From assembly GCF_900110915.1 (NCBI RefSeq), contig NZ_FOFG01000006.1, positions 62,001 through 126,000 of the forward strand: a stretch of DNA of 64,000 nt. The letters run 5' to 3'. The stretch is from Faunimonas pinastri. Lineage in GTDB: Bacteria > Pseudomonadota > Alphaproteobacteria > Rhizobiales > Afifellaceae. This document shows positions 1 through 8,781 of the stretch, piece after piece. The position numbers were made by a program, and so were the translations under genes. The notes beneath the pieces were generated by a model that was not told where the DNA came from, did not search any database, and saw nothing but the letters and a program-made list of their open reading frames with translations. The stretch's first letter is position 1, and the number at the start of each line of letters is the position of its first letter.

Positions 1-841
1 GGCCGAGGACCTTGGCGCCGCCCGTCCACTTGCCGTCCTTCATGTCCATGTTGGCGCTGTAGATCGCCGTATCGACATGCTTGACCATGGAGGTGAGCAC
101 GGAGCCCGGATGCAGGTCGTCCTGGTTGGAATCGACGCCGATGGAGTACTTCTTGGCGTCCGCCGCTGCCTGCATCGCGCCGAGTCCGGAGGCGCCGGCG
201 GCGGTGTAGATCACGTCGGCACCACGGCTCAGCTGGCTCTTGGCGAGTTCGCCGCCCTTCACCGGATCGTTCCAGGCGTCGCCGGTCGTGCCGACCATGT
301 TCTGGAAGATCTCGATCTTCGGGTTCACCGCCTTCGCGCCCTGGACGTAGCCGCAGGCGAACTTGCGGATCAGCGGAATATCCATGCCGCCGACGAAGCC
401 GATCTTGCCGGTCTCGCTCTTCAGCGCGGCCAGCATGCCGACGAGGTAGGAGCCTTCCTCCTCGCGGAACACCAGCGAGCGGACATTCGGCGCATCGACG
501 GTCGCGTCGACGATGCCGAACTGGATCTTGGGGAATTCCTTGGAAACCTTCTCCAGCGCCTGCGCCTGGGAGAAGCCGATGGCGATGATCGGCTGATAGC
601 CGCGGCGGGCGAAGTTGCGCAGCGCCTGGTCGTACTGGGACGGGTTCTGGATCTCGAACTCGTGGTAGCCGATTCCGGTGTCCTTCTTGAACTGTTCCTC
701 GCCGGCGAAGGCGGATTCGTTGAAGGACTTATCGTGCTTGCCGCCGATGTCGTAGATCACGGCCGGCGACACCTCGGCCGCATAGGCATTTCCCGCAAAC
801 AGGACCGCAGCCGCCGCGGCCAGCCATTTCACTCGCATCAT
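1..841 (-). CDS. BMP family ABC transporter substrate-binding protein (partial)
   Basis: This is a periplasmic binding protein of the BMP/Med family, which feeds nucleosides or related solutes to an ABC importer. The N-terminus has a signal peptide (basic MRVKW, an Ala-rich core, then a likely cut after AYAA). The mature part begins with an IYDIGGKHDKSFNE-type motif typical of the family, and later carries GKIGFVGGMDIPLI and the GADVIYTAAGASG segment. Two adjacent ATG codons (841 and 838) could be the start. The 3' end runs off the left edge of the window after about 280 codons, so the C-terminus and any permease or ATPase partners cannot be seen. The substrate is not known. Confidence 0.9.
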   Translation of the reverse strand, partial: MMRVKWLAAAAAVLFAGNAYAAEVSPAVIYDIGGKHDKSFNESAFAGEEQFKKDTGIGYHEFEIQNPSQYDQALRNFARRGYQPIIAIGFSQAQALEKVSKEFPKIQFGIVDATVDAPNVRSLVFREEEGSYLVGMLAALKSETGKIGFVGGMDIPLIRKFACGYVQGAKAVNPKIEIFQNMVGTTGDAWNDPVKGGELAKSQLSRGADVIYTAAGASGLGAMQAAADAKKYSIGVDSNQDDLHPGSVLTSMVKHVDTAIYSANMDMKDGKWTGGAKVLG

Positions 842-971
842 CGTTCCCCATTCGTGGCCGCCGGTCTTACCCGCCCGGCAATATGAGCCCAAGACTGTCA
901 CGGTCTTTAGCCCGGCGCATCATCTTTATGCGCGAATAATTTATCACCCTTTGACGCAGCCTCGAGGTCCA

Positions 972-2027
972 ATGTATCTGCAACCAACCGACCCCAGCCG
1001 CGACCGCCTCATGACCGTTGCTTCTTCTGCCGACGCCGTCTCCTTCCCCGTGCTGATCGGCGACATCGGCGGCACGAACGTGCGGTTTGCCCTGCTGGAA
1101 AGCCCCGAGGCGGCGCCGCTGGTGATGGATCATGTCCCGACGGCCGAATATCCGGATATCCAGACCGCGATCGAGACCTGCGTGGTCGGACCGACCGGCA
1201 TCGTGCCGCGATCCGCCGTGATCGCGCTGGCCGGCCCCGTGCACGGCGAGGGCGTCGATCTCACCAACGCGTCCTGGAAGGTACGCCCGCGCGACATCAT
1301 CGCCGCGACCGCCATCGACGACGTGATCCTGCTGAACGATTTCGAGGCGCAGGCTCTGGCCATCACCTCGCTGGATCCGGAAGACCTCGTCCAGATCGGC
1401 GGCGGCTCGCCCTTGGCGAACGGCGCCAAGGCGGTTCTCGGCCCCGGCACCGGGCTCGGCGTCGCGGGCCTGATCCATGCCGCCGACCGCTGGATTCCGA
1501 TCCCCGGCGAAGGCGGCCATGTGTCCTTCGGTCCGGTGGAGCCCGACGAATTCCCGCTCTGGGAGGTGATGGAGCCCGAACATGGCCGGATTTCCGCCGA
1601 GGCCCTGCTCTGCGGGCGCGGGCTGGTCCGCCTTTATCGCGCGGTGGCGCGGGTGGACGGCGCAGCGATCACGCACGAAACACCTGCCTCCATCACCGAA
1701 GAGGCCATGGCCGGCGATCCCGTCTGCGTCCGCACCGTGCGGCTCTACTGCCGCTTTCTCGGCCGGCTGGCCGGCGACCTCGCGCTGATCTTCATGGCGC
1801 GCGGCGGCGTCTATGTCGCCGGCGGCATTCCGCCCCGCATCCTGTCATTCCTGCAGGAACCGGATTTCCGCCGGGCTTTCGAGGCCAAGGCCCCGCATGA
1901 GGCGGTCGTCGCAGAACTCCCGACCTGGGTCGTCACCGGTGCCGATCCGGCGCTGAAGGGCCTCGCCGCCTTCGCGCGAAATCCCGAGCGCTTCGGCGTC
2001 TCGCTGGACGGCCGCCGCTGGCGCTGA
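972..2027 (+). CDS. glk: Glucokinase
   Basis: This is an ATP-dependent glucokinase of the bacterial ROK-unrelated (Pfam Glucokinase) family, which phosphorylates cytoplasmic glucose to glucose 6-phosphate. The ATP-binding motif IGDIGGTNVRF lies at residues 29-39. Other family blocks are VLGPGTGLGVAGL, PGEGGHVSFGP, ISAEALLCGRGLVRLY and FMARGGVYVAGGI, and the tail ends FGVSLDGRRWR as in rhizobial Glk. The ATG at 972 was preferred because GAGG lies just upstream (964-967). An in-frame ATG at 1011 would give 338 residues, closer to the usual length, and remains possible. The gene is convergent with the epimerase gene and only 10 bp separates them. Confidence 0.93.
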   Translation: MYLQPTDPSRDRLMTVASSADAVSFPVLIGDIGGTNVRFALLESPEAAPLVMDHVPTAEYPDIQTAIETCVVGPTGIVPRSAVIALAGPVHGEGVDLTNASWKVRPRDIIAATAIDDVILLNDFEAQALAITSLDPEDLVQIGGGSPLANGAKAVLGPGTGLGVAGLIHAADRWIPIPGEGGHVSFGPVEPDEFPLWEVMEPEHGRISAEALLCGRGLVRLYRAVARVDGAAITHETPASITEEAMAGDPVCVRTVRLYCRFLGRLAGDLALIFMARGGVYVAGGIPPRILSFLQEPDFRRAFEAKAPHEAVVAELPTWVVTGADPALKGLAAFARNPERFGVSLDGRRWR

Positions 2028-2037
2028 GCCGGACGCG

Positions 2038-3042
2038 CTAGCCTGCGATCGGCAGCCAGGCGTCCCGATACCAGCGCACGAAGCGCGGCACGCCCTCTTC
2101 CAGCGAGGTCTTCGGCTGAAAGCCGTGATCGCGCTGGATCCGGCCTATATCGGCGAAGGTGCGGTCCACGTCGCCCGGCTGCTTCGGCAGGTCCTGCACG
2201 ATCGCCCGCTTTCCCGTCGCCTGCTCGATAAGCGCCAGAAAATGGCGAACCTCCGCCGGGCGGTTGTTGCCGATATTGTAGATGCGATGCGGCGCGCCGC
2301 CTTCGACCGCTACGGCGGGACCGTCCACGGTGGCGATGACGCCCTGCACGATATCGTCGATATAGGTGAAGTCGCGCTGCAGCGTGCCGCCGGCAAAGAC
2401 CGGCACCGGCTCGCCGCGCAGGATCTTGTCGGTGAAGATCCACATCGCCATGTCCGGCCGGCCCCACGGACCGTAGACGGTGAAGAAGCGCAGGCCCGTC
2501 AGCGGGATCCGGTAGAGATGGGCGTAGGAATAGCTCATCATCTCGTTCGACCGCTTGGTCGCCGCATAGAAGGAGACGGGCTGGTCCGCCGGATCGTCCT
2601 CGCGGAAGGGAATGCGCGTCGAGCCGCCATAGACGGAGCTCGACGAGGCGTAGGTCATCGCTTCCAGCCCGTCGATGCCGCGCGCCAGTTCCAGCATGTT
2701 GAGATGGCCGACCAGATTGGCCTGCGCGTAGGCGTGCGGATTCTGCAGGGAATAGCGGACGCCCGCCTGTGCCGCGAGGTGGACGATGCGGCGGATGCCG
2801 GCACCGGTCGTGGCCTCAGTGAGCGCGGCCCGGTCGGCGATATCGACCTGTGCGAAGCGGAAGTTCCCGGCTCCCCTTCCGGCGCCGGCTTTCTCCAGCT
2901 CGGCCAGTCGAGCCCGCTTCAGGGCGACGGTGTAATAGGAATTCAGATCGTCGATGCCCAGCACGCTTTCGCCGCGCGCCAGGAGCTGCATGGCCGTGTG
3001 AAAGCCGATGAACCCGGCCGCTCCCGTCACCAAAATCGTCAT
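2038..3042 (-). CDS. NAD-dependent UDP-sugar epimerase (UDP-glucuronate 4-epimerase type)
   Basis: This is an extended short-chain dehydrogenase of 334 residues. The NAD-binding motif GAAGFIG is at residues 7-13, the catalytic Ser lies in YASSSSVYGG, and the YxxxK pair is in SFYAATKRSNE. The segment YGPWGRPDMAM and the substrate-loop GTLQRDFTYIDDI are typical of the LspL/Cap1J UDP-glucuronate 4-epimerase group, which makes UDP-galacturonate for lipopolysaccharide or capsule in rhizobia. An AGGA sequence precedes the ATG. No other polysaccharide genes are nearby, so the exact substrate is inferred from family resemblance only. Confidence 0.85.
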   Translation of the reverse strand: MTILVTGAAGFIGFHTAMQLLARGESVLGIDDLNSYYTVALKRARLAELEKAGAGRGAGNFRFAQVDIADRAALTEATTGAGIRRIVHLAAQAGVRYSLQNPHAYAQANLVGHLNMLELARGIDGLEAMTYASSSSVYGGSTRIPFREDDPADQPVSFYAATKRSNEMMSYSYAHLYRIPLTGLRFFTVYGPWGRPDMAMWIFTDKILRGEPVPVFAGGTLQRDFTYIDDIVQGVIATVDGPAVAVEGGAPHRIYNIGNNRPAEVRHFLALIEQATGKRAIVQDLPKQPGDVDRTFADIGRIQRDHGFQPKTSLEEGVPRFVRWYRDAWLPIAG

Positions 3043-3096
3043 CCAGCGATCCTTTCCCCTGCCCGCAACGGCAATGGCACGCCGCGCCGGGTCTGG

Positions 3097-5538
3097 CTAG
3101 CGTCTCTTTGCTCCGGCAAGCGCCGGCGCGTTTGCCGGGTCCTCCGGCCAGGAATGCTTGGGATAGCGCCCGCGCATGTCGGCGCGCACATCGCGCCAGC
3201 TGCCGCGCCAGAAGGCCGGCAGGTCGCGCGTCACCTGCATCGGGCGGCCGGCCGGCGACAGGAGTTCGAAGACGATAGGGACCGCGCCGGCCAGTACCGC
3301 CGGATGAACGGCAAGGCTGAAGAGGTTCTGCACCGCCATGGCAACGGTCGGCTCCCCGCCAGAGTAATCGATAGCTCCGACCCGGCCGGAAGGCGCGGTG
3401 AAACTCTCCGGCGCGAGGCGATCCAGCTCGGCCATGCGGTCCCACGGCATCAAGCCGGCCAGCGCATTGCGGAGATCGTTGGGCCCGAGCTCGGACAACC
3501 GCCGCTTGCCCGTCAGCGCCGGAACGAGCCAGTCCGCAGGACGGGCTGCCAGCGCTTCGTCGGAAAGATCCGGCCACGCCTCCCCCTGCCGGGCACGCAA
3601 AAAGGCGATGCGGCCGCGAGAGCGGCCGATCGCTTCGCCCCATGGCAGGGTGGCAATGCCGCGGGACAGCGCGACCTCCGCCAGCTTCTCCGCCACATGA
3701 GCCGGATCGGCCTTGTCGCTCGGCGTCTCCGACAGCACCAGCGCGTCCAGCCGCTCCACGCGGGTCGCCCGCACGAGATCGGCGGAGGCATCGTAGGCAA
3801 GCCGCTCCTCCCGCACGATCCTGCCCCCGAAGAGGCGGTCGATGGCGGCGCGCTCGAGCGGCGCGGCCAGGGTGATGCGACCGTCCGCGCCGCCGCCCTG
3901 CACGTCGCCCACCGCGAGGAACGGCGCGTTCGCAAGCGCGTCGCTTTCCTCCAGCCGGGCGCCGCGTCCATTGGCGAGCCGGAAGCGGCCGAGGCCGCCG
4001 CGCCGCTGTGCCACGCGCTCGGGGAAGGCCATTGCCAGCAGGGAGGCCGTATCCGCCTCGTCTGCTGCCTCGTCCCTGCGGGCGCCGGCCAGCGCGGCCC
4101 AGCGTGAAGCTGCCTGCCGGGCGTCGCGCCCGCGCGGGCTTCGATCACGCCGGAGATTGTCGAGACGGTGGCGCAGATCCGTGTCACGGCCGCCAAGGCC
4201 GGGATCGCTGACGATGGCCGCGATATCTGCCGCCGCCCTGCCCTGCCCTTCGGCCGCGCCCGCCAGCACGAGATGGGCGAGACGCGGGGCCAGCGGCAGG
4301 TCGGCCAAACGCCGTCCGTGCGCGGAAAGGCCGCCGGAGGGCGCGCGGGCGCCGAGCCGGTCCAGCGTATCCAGCGCCTCCGCGAAGGCGGCAGAGGGCG
4401 GCGGATCGAGCCAGCGCAGATCGCCCGGGTCTTCCACGCCCCAGGCGAGCAACGAGATCGCCAAAGCGGAGAGATCCGTTTCCAGGATTTCCGGGCGGTC
4501 GAAAGCCGGAAGGGCCGCCGTCTGCGGTTCGTCCCAGAGCCGGTAGCACACACCGGGCTCGGTCCTGCCGGCGCGGCCGCGCCGCTGATCGGCTGCCGCC
4601 TGCGAGACGCGCACGGTTTCAAGCCGCGACAGGCCGGAGCCCGGATCGTAGCGCGGCCGGCGGGCGAGGCCGCTGTCGACCACCAGCCGCACGCCTTCGA
4701 TGGTCAACGACGTTTCCGCGATCGCCGTCGCCAGCACGACCTTGCGCCGCCCGGCCGACGCGGGGCGGATCACCGCATCCTGCGCCCGCGCATCCATTGC
4801 CCCATAAAGCGGCGCCAGCGTCACGTTGGCCGGCAGCTTCCCTTCCAGGCGTTCCACGGTGCGCAGGATCTCGCCCTGCCCGGGGAGGAAGGCCAGCACG
4901 CTGCCCGTCTCCTCGGCCAGCCCCTTGCGCACGGCGCGGGCGACGCGATCCTCGATGCGAAGCAGGGGGTCGGAGCCGAGATAATGCGTCTCGATGGGAA
5001 AGAGCCGGCCCCGGCTTTCCACCACCGGCGCGCCGCCGAGCAGAGCGGCGAAGCGCGCGCCGTCCATCGTCGCCGACATGGCGAGAAGCCGGAGATCGTC
5101 GCGGAGCCCAGCCTGCGCGTCGATGGCCAGTGCAAGCCCCAGATCCATATCGACGCCGCGCTCGTGCACCTCGTCGAAGAGCACGGCCGCGATACCCTCC
5201 AGCGCGGGATCGTCGAGGATCATGCGGACGAAGACGCCCGCCGTCACGAGTTCGATGCGGGTACGGCCGGACACAGCCGTCTCGTTGCGGACGCGGAAGC
5301 CGACCGTCTGGCCCGCCTCCTCGCCGCGCTCCTCGGCGATCCGGCGCGCCGCCGCCTTGGCCGCGATCCGCCGGGGTTCCACCACGATGATGCGGTCGTC
5401 GCCGCGCCAGCCGGCATTCAGCAGAGCCGGCGGCACACGCGTCGTCTTGCCCGCGCCGGGCGGTGCCACCAGCACGGCGGACGGCGCGTGATCGAGCACG
5501 GCCAGGAGTTCGGAAAGCGCGTCTTCGACGGAAAGCAT
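3097..5538 (-). CDS. hrpB: ATP-dependent helicase HrpB
   Basis: This is an 813-residue DEAH/DExH helicase of the HrpB family. Walker A is PPGAGKTT (26-33), and motif II is DEVH (122-125) within LFDEVHERGVD. Motif III SAT and the motif VI region QRRGRAGRTEPGVCYRLW follow. The C-terminus ends in the HrpB-specific domain with VQNLFSLAVHPAVLAG and the RGRYPKHSWPEDP block. It is presumed to be an RNA helicase, but its cellular role is poorly defined. The length agrees with other HrpB proteins. The gene lies 54 bp upstream of the epimerase gene on the same strand and 71 bp downstream of ggt. Confidence 0.94.
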   Translation of the reverse strand: MLSVEDALSELLAVLDHAPSAVLVAPPGAGKTTRVPPALLNAGWRGDDRIIVVEPRRIAAKAAARRIAEERGEEAGQTVGFRVRNETAVSGRTRIELVTAGVFVRMILDDPALEGIAAVLFDEVHERGVDMDLGLALAIDAQAGLRDDLRLLAMSATMDGARFAALLGGAPVVESRGRLFPIETHYLGSDPLLRIEDRVARAVRKGLAEETGSVLAFLPGQGEILRTVERLEGKLPANVTLAPLYGAMDARAQDAVIRPASAGRRKVVLATAIAETSLTIEGVRLVVDSGLARRPRYDPGSGLSRLETVRVSQAAADQRRGRAGRTEPGVCYRLWDEPQTAALPAFDRPEILETDLSALAISLLAWGVEDPGDLRWLDPPPSAAFAEALDTLDRLGARAPSGGLSAHGRRLADLPLAPRLAHLVLAGAAEGQGRAAADIAAIVSDPGLGGRDTDLRHRLDNLRRDRSPRGRDARQAASRWAALAGARRDEAADEADTASLLAMAFPERVAQRRGGLGRFRLANGRGARLEESDALANAPFLAVGDVQGGGADGRITLAAPLERAAIDRLFGGRIVREERLAYDASADLVRATRVERLDALVLSETPSDKADPAHVAEKLAEVALSRGIATLPWGEAIGRSRGRIAFLRARQGEAWPDLSDEALAARPADWLVPALTGKRRLSELGPNDLRNALAGLMPWDRMAELDRLAPESFTAPSGRVGAIDYSGGEPTVAMAVQNLFSLAVHPAVLAGAVPIVFELLSPAGRPMQVTRDLPAFWRGSWRDVRADMRGRYPKHSWPEDPANAPALAGAKRR

Positions 5539-5609
5539 GGGCGGCTTATACGGTCGCGGGCGTCAGGCTTCCAGATGCCGAATGGCACCGAAGCCGCGAC
5601 CGCCGCCCG

Positions 5610-7406
5610 TCATTCGCCGATGGCGACGCCCTCGCGCCGGGGATCGGCCGCGCCGGTCAGCCCGTCCGGCCCGATGGCGATGGCGTGAAGGCCGGAATTC
5701 ATGTCCTCCACCTTCACGTCGTAGCCGAGCCTTTTCAGGGCATCGCCGAGCTTCGCCGCCTGCGTGCCGGCTTCCAGCTCGAACGCGCCGGAGCGGTTCA
5801 TGGCATGCGGCAGGCTCACCGCCTTCTGCAGGTCCATGCCCCAATCGAGATTTGCGACCAGCGCCTCCGCCACGAAGGGCACGATCATCGCGCCACCGGG
5901 CGAACCCAGGGCCAGCACCGGCTTGCCGTCCTTCAGCACCACGGTGGGAGCCATGGTGGAGCGCGGCCGCTTGCCGGGCTCCACGCGATTGGCCACCGGG
6001 CGGTCGCCGTCACGCGTCTTGAAGGAGAAATCCGTCAGCTCGTTGTTGAGCAGGAAACCGTCCACCATCAGCCGCGAGCCGAACTCGTTCTCGATCGTGG
6101 TCGTCATGGAAACGATGTTGCCCCACTGGTCGACGACGACGAAATGGCTGGTGGAAGGCAGTTCCAGCGCGTTCCCGTCGCCGGTGTTCATCGCGTGGTC
6201 CCATTCCGGGCTGCCTGCTTCCGCCTTGTCCAGCCGCGTGCCCGCCTTCAGAAGCGCCGCGCGTTTGGCGAGGTAGACGGGATCGAGCAGGCCCTGCGTG
6301 GGAACCGGCAGGAAATCGCTGTCGGCGACGAAGCGCTCGCGGTCGGCATAAGCGAGCCGGGTCGCGTCGCCCATGAGCTGCCAGCTCTGCGGATCGTCCG
6401 GCCCGAGCTTCGCCAGGTCGAAATGCGAGAGCAGGCCGAGGATCTGGCCGATCGCGATGCCGCCGGAGGACGGCGGACCCATGCCGCAGACGCGGTAGCC
6501 GCGATAGGGTTCGCAGACCGGCTCGCGCTCCTTGACCTGATAGGTTGCGAGATCCTGCACGGAGAGAACGCCCGGATTGCCGGGTGCATGCTGCACCGTG
6601 CGAGCGATGTCGTCGGCAATCGCGCCCTTGTAGAAGGCCTCCGCCCCGCCATCCCGGATCTTCTTCAGCGTGGCGGCATAAGCAGGGTTTGTCAGCGTCG
6701 TGCCGGCGTCGATGCCGGTGCCGTCCTTCTTCAGGAAGTAGTTGCGCGTACCGTCGAAGCGGGCGAGCCGCTGCTCGTCGCCCTTGATCTCGCCGGCCAG
6801 CCGCGGCGAGACGACGAAGCCTTTTTCGGCGAGATCGATGGCCTTGCCGAAGAGGTCCGGCCACGCCAGTCGCCCGTATCGGTTATGCAGCAGTTCGAGA
6901 AGACGCGGGGTTCCGGGTGCGCCGACCGAGCGGCCGCCGACCACGGCGTCATAGAACTGCAGGGGCGCGCCGTGCTCGTCGAGGAAGAGCTGCGGCGTGG
7001 CGGCCGCCGGCGCGGTTTCGCGCGCATCGAATGTGGTGAGGCGGCGCCGGGCGGCGTCCCAGTAAAGCAGGAAGCCGCCACCGCCGAGGCCGGAGGATTG
7101 TGGCTCGACCAGCCCCAGCACGGTCTGGATCGCCACGGTCGCGTCGGCGGCGTTGCCGCCCTTGCGCAGCACCTCCGCGCCGGCTTCGGCCGCGATCGGA
7201 TTGGCGACGGCCACCATCCAGTGCGCCGCATGGACCGGCTGGCGCGCCTGCACCGCATCGACCGGCACGCTCACAGTGGAGCGCTCCGGGGAAACGAGAT
7301 CGCTCGCCTGCTCGGCAAAGGCCGGGGAAGCGAGACCTAGCGAGAGAGCGAGAACGAGGAGTGCGCGCAAGAACGGAACTTTCGGCAGGCTTGAACGAGG
7401 ATGCAT
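5610..7406 (-). CDS. ggt: Gamma-glutamyltransferase
   Basis: This is a periplasmic gamma-glutamyltransferase that hydrolyses glutathione and transfers the glutamyl group. It is made as a precursor that cuts itself. Starting at 7406 (598 residues) gives a clear signal peptide: MHPRSS, a Leu-rich core and a cut near PAFAEQ. An upstream in-frame ATG at 7442 would overlap the end of the cox FAD-subunit gene. The catalytic Thr that becomes the small-subunit N-terminus is Thr419 in LPSTSHFVVVD. Family motifs NPIAAEAGAEVLRKGGNAADA, GPPSSGGIAIGQ and LGSPGGAMIV are intact. It follows coxM by 22 bp, so it may share a transcript with the cox genes. Confidence 0.95.
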   Translation of the reverse strand: MHPRSSLPKVPFLRALLVLALSLGLASPAFAEQASDLVSPERSTVSVPVDAVQARQPVHAAHWMVAVANPIAAEAGAEVLRKGGNAADATVAIQTVLGLVEPQSSGLGGGGFLLYWDAARRRLTTFDARETAPAAATPQLFLDEHGAPLQFYDAVVGGRSVGAPGTPRLLELLHNRYGRLAWPDLFGKAIDLAEKGFVVSPRLAGEIKGDEQRLARFDGTRNYFLKKDGTGIDAGTTLTNPAYAATLKKIRDGGAEAFYKGAIADDIARTVQHAPGNPGVLSVQDLATYQVKEREPVCEPYRGYRVCGMGPPSSGGIAIGQILGLLSHFDLAKLGPDDPQSWQLMGDATRLAYADRERFVADSDFLPVPTQGLLDPVYLAKRAALLKAGTRLDKAEAGSPEWDHAMNTGDGNALELPSTSHFVVVDQWGNIVSMTTTIENEFGSRLMVDGFLLNNELTDFSFKTRDGDRPVANRVEPGKRPRSTMAPTVVLKDGKPVLALGSPGGAMIVPFVAEALVANLDWGMDLQKAVSLPHAMNRSGAFELEAGTQAAKLGDALKRLGYDVKVEDMNSGLHAIAIGPDGLTGAADPRREGVAIGE

Positions 7407-7428
7407 GAAAAGGGTCAGGGACTTCCGC

Positions 7429-8247
7429 TCAGTCGATGGCAACGGCCGAGCCCAGGTTCTCCATCGCCCGCCGGGCCATGACGCCGACGAGGTTGGCGCG
7501 GTAGGCGGCTGTGCCGTGAATGTCGGAAAGCATGGCGGCCGGCGAGACCGTGATGCCCTTCAGCGCGCCGGCGGAGAAGTCCCGGGCCAGCGCCGCTTCC
7601 ATCTCGGGCACGCGGAAGACGCCGTCATTGCCGGCTCCGGTTACCGCGACCCGGACCTCGCCGCCACGATGACGCGCGATGAAAACGCCAGCCATGGGAT
7701 ATCGCGACGCGGGATTGCGGAACTTGGCGTAGCCTGCCGCCTCCGGCAGGCGGAAGGAGAGGCGGGTGACGATCTCGCCCTCCTCCAGCGCCGTTTCGTA
7801 GAGCCCGCGAAAAAACGCGTCGGCCGGGATCGTGCGGCGGTCCGTGATGATCGTGCCCGAGAGCGCCAGCACCGCGGCGGGATAATCGGCGGCGGGATCG
7901 TTGTTGGCCACCGAGCCGCCGATCGTGCCGAGAGTGCGGACGGCCGCGTCGCCGATCGTCCCGGCCATGGCGGCAAGCGTCGGGATCGCCTGCCGGATCG
8001 CGCCGGACTGGCTCACCGCGTGATGCGTGGTCCCCGCGCCGATCGAGACATTCTCGGAAGTGACCTCGATGCCGCGCAATTCCGGCACGTGGCGTAGGTC
8101 GATCAGGTTTTCCGGGGCCGCGAGCCGCGTCTTCATCGCCGGAAGCAGCGTATGGCCGCCGGAGATATAGGCCGCGTCGCCGGCCTCCGCGAAAAGACGT
8201 GACGCCTCCGCGAGGCTGCTCGGGCGATGATAGGTCGTCGGATACAT
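7429..8247 (-). CDS. Xanthine/CO dehydrogenase family FAD-binding subunit (CoxM-like)
   Basis: This is the medium subunit of a molybdenum hydroxylase. In the family it carries FAD and passes electrons from the Fe-S subunit to the acceptor. The N-terminus (YHRPSSLAEASRLFAEAG...YISGGHTLLPAMKTRL) is the FAD_binding_5 region. The second FAD contact LGTIGGSVANNDPAADYPAAVLAL is intact, and the CO_deh_flav_C domain follows. The length of 272 residues is slightly below the usual 280-290. It lies 9 bp downstream of the 2Fe-2S gene, which points to one transcript. No molybdopterin large subunit gene is present beside it, which is unusual. Confidence 0.9.
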   Translation of the reverse strand: MYPTTYHRPSSLAEASRLFAEAGDAAYISGGHTLLPAMKTRLAAPENLIDLRHVPELRGIEVTSENVSIGAGTTHHAVSQSGAIRQAIPTLAAMAGTIGDAAVRTLGTIGGSVANNDPAADYPAAVLALSGTIITDRRTIPADAFFRGLYETALEEGEIVTRLSFRLPEAAGYAKFRNPASRYPMAGVFIARHRGGEVRVAVTGAGNDGVFRVPEMEAALARDFSAGALKGITVSPAAMLSDIHGTAAYRANLVGVMARRAMENLGSAVAID

Positions 8248-8256
8248 GGGCCGCCC

Positions 8257-8760
8257 CTACTCCGCCGCCTGCAGGCCGGAAAGCGAAAGCCCCGGCCGCA
8301 TCTCGTCTGCGGCGGCCAGCACCGACTTGACGATGTTCTGGTAGCCCGTGCAGCGGCAGATATTACCTTCCAGCTCGTGGCGGACCGTTTTCTCGTCAAG
8401 CCGGCCCGCGTGACGATTGATCATGTCGACCGCCGTCATGATCATGCCCGGGGTGCAGAAGCCGCATTGCAGGCCGTGATGCTCGCGAAAGGCCGCCTGC
8501 ACCGGATGCAGGCGGTCGCCGTCCGCCAGTCCCTCGATGGTGGTGACTGAAGCCCCGGCCGCCTGGACGGCCAGGATGGTGCAGGACTTCGCGGCATGGC
8601 CGTCCAGATGCACCACGCAGGCGCCGCACTGCGACGTGTCGCAGCCGACATGGGTGCCGGTCAGGCCAAGATGGTCGCGCAGGAACTGCACCAGCAGCGT
8701 CCGGTCCTCCACCTCGCGGGAGACCTCGCTCCCGTTCACCGTCAGCTTCACGCGTGCCAT
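8257..8760 (-). CDS. 2Fe-2S subunit of xanthine/CO dehydrogenase family (CoxS-like)
   Basis: This is the small iron-sulphur subunit of a molybdenum hydroxylase, 167 residues long. All eight cluster ligands are present. Cys40, 45, 48 and 60 ([10 protein letters not shown]...C) bind the plant-ferredoxin-type cluster. Cys99, 102, 135 and 137 (CGFC...CRC) bind the second cluster in the four-helix C-terminal domain. The C-terminal tail (about 150-167) is a little longer than usual. It is followed after 9 bp by the FAD subunit and preceded after 21 bp by coxG. The intact ligands argue that the protein works, although the partner large subunit is not encoded here. Confidence 0.93.
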   Translation of the reverse strand: MARVKLTVNGSEVSREVEDRTLLVQFLRDHLGLTGTHVGCDTSQCGACVVHLDGHAAKSCTILAVQAAGASVTTIEGLADGDRLHPVQAAFREHHGLQCGFCTPGMIMTAVDMINRHAGRLDEKTVRHELEGNICRCTGYQNIVKSVLAAADEMRPGLSLSGLQAAE

Positions 8761-8781
8761 GCCTGCTCCACCGGCCGGATC

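Noticed and set aside
2125-4107. A 660-codon plus-strand frame opposite the epimerase and hrpB
   Set aside because: It crosses two certain genes and an intergenic gap and has shadow composition.
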